Source: an uncultured Lachnospiraceae bacterium
GTDB taxonomy: Bacteria > Bacillota > Clostridia > Lachnospirales > Lachnospiraceae
Reading direction: 5' to 3'
DNA length: 29,315 bases
Assembly: GCA_910577115.1 (NCBI GenBank)
Contig: CAJTMC010000044.1
Span: forward strand, 1 to 29,315
Below are positions 24,474-29,315 of this stretch, one piece after another (the first letter of the stretch is position 1; every line of letters begins with the position of its first letter). A program made the position numbers and the translations under genes. Under the pieces are notes generated by a model, which ran no database searches, was not told where the DNA came from, and was given only the letters and a program-made list of their open reading frames with translations.

Positions 24474-25007
24474 ATGGATGTACTGAGAAAAGAAGACATT
24501 TACACAATAGATGATATTTATGCTTTACCTGATGGTGAGCGGGCTGAACTGATTGATGGGAAAATTTACTATATGGCTCCGCCAAATACAAAACATCAAA
24601 GATTGTTAAACTATATCAGTACAGAAATTAATATGTATATTAGAGAAAATAATGGGGAATGTGAGGTGTTTCCTGCTCCATTCGCTGTGTTTCTTAATGA
24701 AAATGACACAAATTATGTAGAACCGGATATATCAGTTATTTGTGATAAGAACAAGATTTCAGACAAAGGGTGTCATGGTGCTCCTGATTGGATTATTGAG
24801 ATTGTTTCACCGAGCAGTAAACAGATGGATTATTATAAGAAGCTGTTTAAGTATCGGACAGCAGGAGTCAGAGAATATTGGGTAGTAGATCCTGAAAAAG
24901 AACTTGTAACAATATATAGCTTTGAAAAAGACAGTATGGAGGAATATTCTTTTGATAAAGATATACCAGTTGGAATATATGAGCGTTTTTCTATTAAAGT
25001 ACAGTAA
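24474..25007 (+). CDS. Uma2 family (DUF820) restriction-endonuclease-fold protein
   Basis: 177 residues from ATG 24474, seven bases after GGAGGTGA. Uma2 pattern: YTIDDIYALPDGERAELIDGKIYYMAPP, then the PD-(D/E)xK-like core with YVEPDISVIC and PDWIIEIVSPSS, and YRTAGVREYWVVDPE. The family is abundant and its role is poorly known; nuclease activity is predicted from the fold. The 212 bases before it hold no gene I can support. Confidence 0.88.
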   Translation: MDVLRKEDIYTIDDIYALPDGERAELIDGKIYYMAPPNTKHQRLLNYISTEINMYIRENNGECEVFPAPFAVFLNENDTNYVEPDISVICDKNKISDKGCHGAPDWIIEIVSPSSKQMDYYKKLFKYRTAGVREYWVVDPEKELVTIYSFEKDSMEEYSFDKDIPVGIYERFSIKVQ

Positions 25008-25033
25008 GATATAAAAGAAATAAATTGTTGATG

Positions 25034-25068
25034 AAAGCATTTGGAAAATAAAAATCCAGATGCTTTTT
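25034..25068 (+). terminator. Hairpin terminator (copy 1 of a repeated hairpin)
   Basis: GCATTTGGA and TCCAGATGC arms with A-rich loop, followed by a T-run, 26 bases after the Uma2 stop. A near copy is at 28645-28678. Confidence 0.7.
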
Positions 25069-25105
25069 ATTATACAAAAAATTACATATTCAAGGAGGTT
25101 TCAGT

Positions 25106-25500
25106 ATGAGTGCAGTAGTAGCAATGAATGAGGAAACAAGGAGAATTGAACAATTTAATGACATAGTGGCAAATATCAAGCCACTTATGACTACAGGAAA
25201 GGGAAAGCATCAGAGAGTGATTACAGGTAGTGCCGTGGTTCCCTTATCTCGTTGTTTTTTGATATTAGGTATCAAGGGATGCGGACGCATAAACATTTGA
25301 ACAGAATACATAGATATTTGTCAAAGGAATTAAGGCAGATTGATCCTGCGTTATTCAGTGCAGAAGCAAAATCAAAATATCCGAAACGTGATCATAGAGT
25401 ATCTTGCGTGCATTATGTGGAAGATTTGGTATGTGATGGACTTGGAATAGAGAAGAAGATATATGTAGAGAACGGGAAGAAAGTTAAAATCTCAAAATGA
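25106..25500 (+). pseudogene. Small hypothetical gene split by a -1 frameshift at a T-run
   Basis: From ATG 25106 (AGGAGG upstream) a frame runs through EQFNDIVANIKPLMTTGKGK and ends at 25300; from about 25255 the -1 frame continues as FFDIRYQGMRTHKHLNRIH and ends KVKISK at 25500. The two frames meet at TGT TTT TTG, where the heptamer T-TTT-TTG is in the right register for -1 slippage. Joined, the product has about 131 residues. Either the gene lost one T, or frameshifting is used. The protein family is not recognised. Confidence 0.55.
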
Positions 25501-25523
25501 TTTGATGAAATGGAGGAAATGTC

Positions 25524-26199
25524 ATGAAGATAATTAAAGGTGCGGATCGGGGAAGAGCAGAGTGGACGGCACGGAAGATAGACATATTTCTCCGTTGTAT
25601 TTTAATAAGGTGGAAGATGTTTATGAGGGAGAGGACGGAAAACAGAGGACATTAACTATTATTAAATTTTTGAAAGATGAGTTTGAGTTGAGCGGACTTG
25701 ACGAATTTTTGGTGGTAAGTGATGATGGCGAGGCGGAAGAAATTGATGTCAATGGATACAAATTTAGTGATCTTCCAGAATGCTTCCGGAATGCTATTAA
25801 AGAATATTCGTTTACCATTTGTTATACAGATAATGCGGATCAGGAGGAACAGGCGGATACATTCTATAATCTGAATAATGGTCAGTATTTGAGCGTATTT
25901 ACAATATTCATTCTATGATTGAAGATTAGAAAATTGCAAAAAGGATTTATGCAAGAACACATATGATTGGTATTGTGCCGATTATTGCAAAATCTCTCAA
26001 CGATGGATACTCTGACAAACAGATGATAGAATGGTTTGTAAATTCTTTTTGTGGAAAGAAATCGGCAACAATTTCTAAAGCATATAATGATGCTGCCGGA
26101 AGGGGAACTGGAAAAAATTCTGCTGTTATGAAGAGGGTGGAGGAAATCAAAAAGGATTATGACAAGTATTTTGGAAATATGAAGACTTTAGCAAGTTGA
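25524..26199 (+). pseudogene. DUF262/GmrSD-type protein relic, frameshifted and internally deleted
   Basis: ATG 25524 has a good ribosome site (GGAGGAA), but its frame ends early. The frame from about 25562 to 25918 reads SPLYFNKVEDVYEGEDGKQRTLTIIKF (a DGQQR-like DUF262 signature with Lys) and PECFRNAIKEYSFTICYTDNA, then stops after NNGQ. A different frame interrupted by a TAG near 25927 continues HSMIED-KIAKRIYARTHMIGIVPI and ends at 26199. Intact relatives are several hundred residues, so the middle is deleted. DUF262 proteins include the type IV restriction enzyme GmrSD. Not expected to work. Confidence 0.6.
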
Positions 26200-26293
26200 T
26201 TTGTATATTCCACGCTGTATATGTGTTGGGGCGTGCTCTATACTTTTCCACGAAAAAGAGAAGTAGTTTATATAAAATGATTGGAGGGATTTT

Positions 26294-26697
26294 ATGTCTT
26301 GGTATGCAGAATTGAAGCGTAGAAAGTGGTATTGCATCAAAGGTATTGATATAATACACGTTTACAAGAAAAAACTATATGATGATTGGTATAGTTCGCT
26401 GACGGATGAGCAGAAACAGCAGTTGGAAGAATACCGAAAAGCAAAGGCAGAAAAAAGGAAACATGAAGCAAAATGGCACTTGCAAGGCTTGGAATGATGT
26501 TTGATATTATGAACAGACTAATACATGGTAGAACGTATGATTATACGGAATCTGCAAGGCTTATGGATAGGGTCAGCTTGCATCTGTCTAAATATTGGCA
26601 GTATAGTCTTGAAATCATCGTTTTAACTTGCACATTATATTGGTACAGAATATTGAACAGAATATTGTACAAAATATTGACAATACTAAGAGTATAG
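26294..26697 (+). pseudogene. Small charged hypothetical protein, probably split by a frameshift
   Basis: ATG 26294 (GGAGGG upstream) codes 67 residues starting SWYAELKRRKWYC with a Lys/Glu-rich helix (SLTDEQKQQLEEYRKAKAEKRK). Near 26473 the reading seems to continue in another frame (ATG GCA CTT GCA, MALARLGMMFDIMNRLIHG), overlapping by 25 bases. I take this as one former gene, or two overlapping ones. The last codons of the second frame run into the 12-bp repeats at 26645-26680. No function known. Confidence 0.4.
26645..26680 (+). repeat. Three 12-bp tandem direct repeats before the yefM promoter
   Basis: ACAGAATATTGA, ACAGAATATTGT and ACAAAATATTGA, end to end; the last overlaps the -35 TTGACA. 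Likely binding sites for a regulator of the toxin-antitoxin promoter. Confidence 0.85.
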
Positions 26698-26705
26698 AAT
26701 ATACT
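26677..26705 (+). promoter_or_regulatory. yefM-yoeB promoter with inverted half-sites
   Basis: TTGACA (26677-26682), 17-base spacer, TATACT (26700-26705). Inside the spacer ATACT-AAG-AGTAT forms an inverted repeat and AGTATA pairs again with the -10 TATACT, so three half-sites overlap the promoter. This fits autoregulation by the antitoxin complex. Confidence 0.8.
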
Positions 26706-26726
26706 ATATTTAAAGGAGATGGTCAT

Positions 26727-26978
26727 ATGATAGCAACTAATTTTTCAAATGTAAGGAATAACTTCAAAGAAGTTTGCGATCGGGTTGTACATGATTCTGA
26801 TATCGCAATAATTACGAGAAAAAATGATGAAAATGTTGTGCTCATGTCTCAGGCACAGTATGATAATCTGATGGAAAATCTTCATATAAGGGAAAGTAAA
26901 GCGAATTATGAGTGGTTGAAAGAGTCTATCAAGCAAGCTGAAGATGGGAAACTTGTAAGTTTTGAAGTGGAGGATTAG
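26727..26978 (+). CDS. yefM: Phd/YefM-type antitoxin
   Basis: 83 residues from ATG 26727, eight bases after AAAGGAG. N-terminal fold MIATNFSNVRNNFKEVCDRVV and ITRKNDENVVLMSQAQYDNLME are the DNA-binding Phd/YefM core; the C-terminal part (YEWLKESIKQAEDGKL) binds the toxin. The toxin gene starts three bases after the stop. Confidence 0.93.
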   Translation: MIATNFSNVRNNFKEVCDRVVHDSDIAIITRKNDENVVLMSQAQYDNLMENLHIRESKANYEWLKESIKQAEDGKLVSFEVED

Positions 26979-26981
26979 TTT

Positions 26982-27236
26982 ATGAATGTATCTTTCACGG
27001 AAAATGCCTGGGAGGATTATCTTTGCTGGCATAAGATGGACAAGAAGATTCTAAAAAGAATAAATGAATTGATTAAGGATATAAAAAGAAGTCCATTTGA
27101 AGGTGTGGGGAAACCAGAACCACTAAAGTATGATTTGGCTGGAAAGTGGAGTAGAAGAATAACGGATGAGCATAGACTAGTATATCAAGTGGAAGGAAAC
27201 AATTTGATAGTGTTTACTTGTAGATATCATTATTGA
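26982..27236 (+). CDS. yoeB: YoeB-type ribosome-dependent mRNA interferase toxin
   Basis: 84 residues, the same length as E. coli YoeB. All key residues fall at the same numbers: Glu46, Arg65, His83 and the terminal Tyr84 (CRYHY). It cleaves mRNA in the ribosomal A site when YefM is degraded. A terminator follows at 27257. Confidence 0.95.
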   Translation: MNVSFTENAWEDYLCWHKMDKKILKRINELIKDIKRSPFEGVGKPEPLKYDLAGKWSRRITDEHRLVYQVEGNNLIVFTCRYHY

Positions 27237-27256
27237 CAATTAAGGGTTGGCTGAGG

Positions 27257-27286
27257 AGCATTAACGGGAATCGTTATTGCTTTTTC
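27257..27286 (+). terminator. Terminator of the yefM-yoeB operon
   Basis: AGCATTAACG (27257-27266) and CGTTATTGCT (27272-27281), one mismatch, 5-base loop, followed by TTTTTC. Confidence 0.8.
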
Positions 27287-27341
27287 TTTTTGAATGTAGA
27301 AATATAATGTAGAATAAAATTTTGAAAGCGAGGATTATAAT

Positions 27342-27647
27342 ATGGGAAACAAAGCAGACAGGAAAAACAGAAGTATACCCATTCTGGTATATGGAAGATA
27401 TTAAGAATATGATGGAAAGAAAACAGTTACTATTAATCCAGTTTCTACATATGGCTTTAGAGATTTGGTAGATGTAAGCGGTTTCGTAGAGAGTATCAAT
27501 TCCGATATGTTATATCTAAAATCAAAATTAACAGATATCGAAATTGATATTTATAAATGGGAACTGGAAGACCATAAGATTAAAAGCAGTGAAAGTACAA
27601 TCTATGTTAAGTTGAAGAACATAATGGAAGTGGCTTTAATGTATTAG
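27342..27647 (+). pseudogene. Composite relic: integrase-like N-terminus joined to an unknown fragment
   Basis: ATG 27342 with GCGAGGA upstream. Its own frame meets TAA near 27402 and then continues EYDGKKTVTINPVSTYGF to the stop at 27647. The +1 frame from 27352 reads QTGKTEVYPFWYMEDIKNMM, a pattern I associate with N-termini of Clostridia tyrosine-recombinase-like proteins. One extra A in the AAA run at 27351 would explain the shift. The downstream fragment is unassigned. Confidence 0.4.
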
Positions 27648-27682
27648 GCGATGAATGTCTGATTTCAAGAAATGAAAAGAAG

Positions 27683-27930
27683 AATAGACCATTTGAAACA
27701 ATAGAAGAAATGGATAAGACTATTATTGACAACTGGAATAGTAGAGTGAATGATAATGATGATATTTAATTTTAGGAGATTTTTCATATAAAAGCGAAGA
27801 TCCGATTTTATATTTGAAGCAATTAATAGGGAGAAAACATTTAATTGTAGGAAATCATGATGGGAAATTGCTGAAAAATCCTGTTTGTAAGAATTATTTT
27901 ATAGAGATTTGTGATATAAAAATTGGATGA
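27683..27930 (+). pseudogene. Metallophosphoesterase relic (calcineurin-like)
   Basis: One frame reads NRPFETIEEMDKTIIDNWNSRV and ends in DDI-stop; shifting by one base near 27768 gives ILGDFSYKSEDPILYLKQLI and HLIVGNHDGKLL, the metal-binding GD and GNHD motifs of the family, ending at TGA 27928-27930. The N-terminal DxH motif and the C-terminal His motifs are absent. A one-base deletion and two truncations make it non-functional. Confidence 0.65.
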
Positions 27931-27942
27931 ACATCATATACT

Positions 27943-27985
27943 AAAGTGTACAATATTGACATTGTGTACACTTTTTTGCTATGAT
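27943..27985 (+). promoter_or_regulatory. Promoter embedded in an inverted repeat (terminator-like) before the HicA-type pair
   Basis: AAAGTGTACA (27943-27952) pairs with TGTACACTTT (27965-27974), followed by more T's, so it looks like a terminator. The loop holds TTGACA (27956-27961), and TATGAT (27980-27985) follows at 18 bases. The repeat therefore covers the -35 and may be the operator of the antitoxin. Confidence 0.65.
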
Positions 27986-28010
27986 GGAGGTATCAAAGGA
28001 GATGATGAAT

Positions 28011-28436
28011 ATGTTGATGGAACAAGCTACAACTGTGAGAAAAGAGTGGAGTGCAGTTTGTGATAGTGTTATTCATGAAAAACCTAAATTTATAAAACGT
28101 ACTAGAGATAAGATGTGGTTTTCAAATTTGGAAACGATATCTGAACTTTTAGAAGCATATTATTTTACTGCTACGAAATATGTTGAAAGCGATAATTCTG
28201 TTACTTTATCACTTAATGAAATTGATCTTGTAGAGAATGGTAAAGACGATCAAGAAGCACGTCTGAATATGGGAAGGGCTATATTAGAATATGCCTTGGA
28301 TTATTATAATGATTATGAAATATATTCTCATAGTCCTAATAGAAAGAAACATATCCCTTATATTTTCAAAGCATTGATTATAGATAATCCAGAAAAGATA
28401 GGAGATATATTACAATGCCAAGATGGAAAGAACTAA
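28011..28436 (+). CDS. Probable antitoxin of a HicA-like toxin (unfamiliar family)
   Basis: 141 residues from ATG 28011, nine bases after AAAGGAG; in-frame ATGs at 28002 and 28005 are too close to it. The N-terminus (QATTVRKEWSAVCDSVIHEKPKFIKRTRDKMWF) resembles the short Phd/YefM-like start, and the rest is mostly helical and acidic. It is not a recognisable HicB: no RNase-H-like HicB core and no obvious HTH or RHH end. The role is inferred from its promoter, its position and a 22-base overlap with the toxin gene. Confidence 0.7.
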   Translation: MLMEQATTVRKEWSAVCDSVIHEKPKFIKRTRDKMWFSNLETISELLEAYYFTATKYVESDNSVTLSLNEIDLVENGKDDQEARLNMGRAILEYALDYYNDYEIYSHSPNRKKHIPYIFKALIIDNPEKIGDILQCQDGKN

Positions 28437-28633
28437 AGAGATTTTGCGATAGGGATGGCTGGGAATTGTATAAAGATACGGATCATTATATCTATCGGAA
28501 AATAGATGATGATGGAAATATCAAGTTGACAAAAGTCTCAAAAGATTCAGGAGAAATCCGTCCTCATATGTGGAGGGAAATATTGAAGAAACAGTTACAT
28601 GTTACGCAGGAATATTTTAACAGTAAAATATGA
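28415..28633 (+). CDS. HicA-like toxin (dsRBD-fold mRNA interferase)
   Basis: 72 residues. Pattern of HicA: LKRFCDRDGWELYKDTDHYIYRK with His24 at the catalytic position, then a strand pair and basic segment (IKLTKVSKDSGEIRPHMWREILKKQL). HicA usually has GSHH; here the His is preceded by TD, so it is a divergent member. AGGAG lies before the ATG inside the antitoxin gene. Expected to cleave mRNA when not bound by its partner. Confidence 0.8.
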   Translation: MPRWKELKRFCDRDGWELYKDTDHYIYRKIDDDGNIKLTKVSKDSGEIRPHMWREILKKQLHVTQEYFNSKI

Positions 28634-28644
28634 AAATGTGGCAT

Positions 28645-28678
28645 AAGGCATTTGGAGAATAGTTATCCGGATGCTTTT
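28645..28678 (+). terminator. Hairpin terminator (copy 2 of a repeated hairpin)
   Basis: GGCATTTGGA and TCCGGATGC arms, then TTTT, 11 bases after the HicA-like stop. Nearly the same as the hairpin at 25034-25068. Confidence 0.7.
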
Positions 28679-28729
28679 AAATTATTGTGATTTTTAAAAT
28701 GTAATGCTGTTTTTAAGGAGCAGATTAAT

Positions 28730-28870
28730 ATGTTGGGAATATGGTTTTTAAGGAGATATGCAAAAAAATCAAAAGAAAAATTAAGGGATTATTTATCTAT
28801 TGATGATTTTGCAATTTTGTTATCAGAATATGATGGTTACGCCAAAAGTTTACCAAGGTGGGTGTGGTGA
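28730..28870 (+). CDS. Small hypothetical protein (46 residues)
   Basis: ATG 28730 is nine bases after AAGGAG. Basic N-terminus (FLRRYAKKSKEKLRDYL) and an acidic centre (SIDDFAILLSEYDGY). Not recognised. It may be a truncated relic, as most genes around it are. Confidence 0.4.
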   Translation: MLGIWFLRRYAKKSKEKLRDYLSIDDFAILLSEYDGYAKSLPRWVW

Positions 28871-29067
28871 TTTTAGGCAATGAAAGGCTGGATTTAAGTA
28901 TAAATTGGAGGTTTGCATGATCAGAGTAAACAAATGTTTTCTGAATCTGATTTCAAAAAATATTTGATAGACGTCCTTGTGTAGAACAGACGCCTAAATA
29001 CATACAGAATTATTTAAAGGCGATGAATTTCTAGTTTGATGGGCTTTAATCAGGAAAGGTGAGTAAT
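28871..29067 (+). other. Degenerate sequence before the second fic gene
   Basis: Short peptides in shifting frames only (for example FDRRPCVEQTPKYIQNYLKA ending near 29034). No intact gene; probably a decayed small gene. Confidence 0.35.
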
Positions 29068-29315
29068 ATGAATAACAAAGAGTTTTTAGATTTTCTCTTG
29101 GAAAGATGCAAAATAGAAAGAGAAAAATTTGACAGATCGGGTGTGTATGCATACACGCAGCGTCTGCTTGCCTATAACTCAAATAAGATTGAGGGGAGTA
29201 CACTTACTGAGGAGCAGACAGCTTCTTTGTTTGATAATGGAACTTTGCCGAAATCAGATGATTATTATAGAGCAAAAGATGTTGAGGAGATGAATGGTCA
29301 TTTCCTGATGTTTAA
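29068..29315 (+). CDS. Fic family protein, N-terminal part (class II-like), cut by right edge
   Basis: 82 codons are visible from ATG 29068, which follows AAAGGTGAG. The segment YNSNKIEGSTLTEEQTASLF contains SNKIEG (38-43), the (S/T)xxxE(G/N) inhibitory motif in the N-terminal position typical of larger Fic proteins. The catalytic HxFxDGNGR motif should lie beyond the edge. With the fic gene at 23656 the island has two Fic proteins of different inhibition types. Confidence 0.8.
   Translation, partial: MNNKEFLDFLLERCKIEREKFDRSGVYAYTQRLLAYNSNKIEGSTLTEEQTASLFDNGTLPKSDDYYRAKDVEEMNGHFLMF

Noticed and set aside
26645..26680. 12-bp repeats as a CRISPR array or plasmid iterons
   Set aside because: Repeats are contiguous without spacers, only three, and lie against a promoter; no cas or replication gene is near.

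Overview
The window looks like a chromosomal segment of an anaerobic, probably motile Clostridia bacterium, most likely Lachnospiraceae. The grounds are Gram-positive AGGAGG-type ribosome sites, clean sigma-A promoters, a complete [FeFe]-hydrogenase maturase set (HydE, HydG, HydF), a Csp-like subtilase, a chemoreceptor and ClpC. The assignment rests on protein families recognised by eye; no database was searched.

Left part (1-11.2 kb): a secreted CHAP-like/BspA-type leucine-rich-repeat surface protein on the minus strand, cut by the left edge; a LacA/Maa-type O-acetyltransferase; a 7-TM protein with a degenerate GGDEF and an intact EAL domain; a decayed, N-terminally truncated L-arabinose isomerase; a small minus-strand gene that looks like a detached subtilase prodomain; a subtilase catalytic domain that starts without a prodomain; then an orphan sugar-type solute-binding lipoprotein directly followed by a methyl-accepting chemoreceptor.

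Core part (11.3-22.76 kb): HD-GYP phosphodiesterase, hydE, hydG, hydF, a short YtrA-type GntR regulator with its own promoter and a palindrome, clpC, a conserved small protein, radA and an M18 aminopeptidase, all on the plus strand. hydG and radA share a two-hairpin leader repeat placed just before their ribosome sites. A strong terminator closes the aminopeptidase gene.

Right part (22.76-29.3 kb): the character changes abruptly. A 3' fragment of a tRNA gene (best match tRNA-Trp, minus strand) marks the boundary and looks like an attachment-site half. Beyond it lies AT-rich DNA with toxin-antitoxin and Fic modules (MazEF, class III Fic, YefM-YoeB, a HicA-like toxin with an unfamiliar antitoxin, a second Fic of class II type cut by the right edge), a Uma2 nuclease-fold protein, and gene relics: ParB-like, DUF262/GmrSD-like, an integrase-like N-terminus, metallophosphoesterase, and several frameshifted small genes. 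This is best read as the decaying left end of an integrated island kept or colonised by toxin-antitoxin units.

The most unusual points are the apparent subtilase prodomain encoded divergently from its protease, the shared two-hairpin leader element, the tRNA-fragment boundary, and the dense repeat architecture of the toxin-antitoxin promoters.
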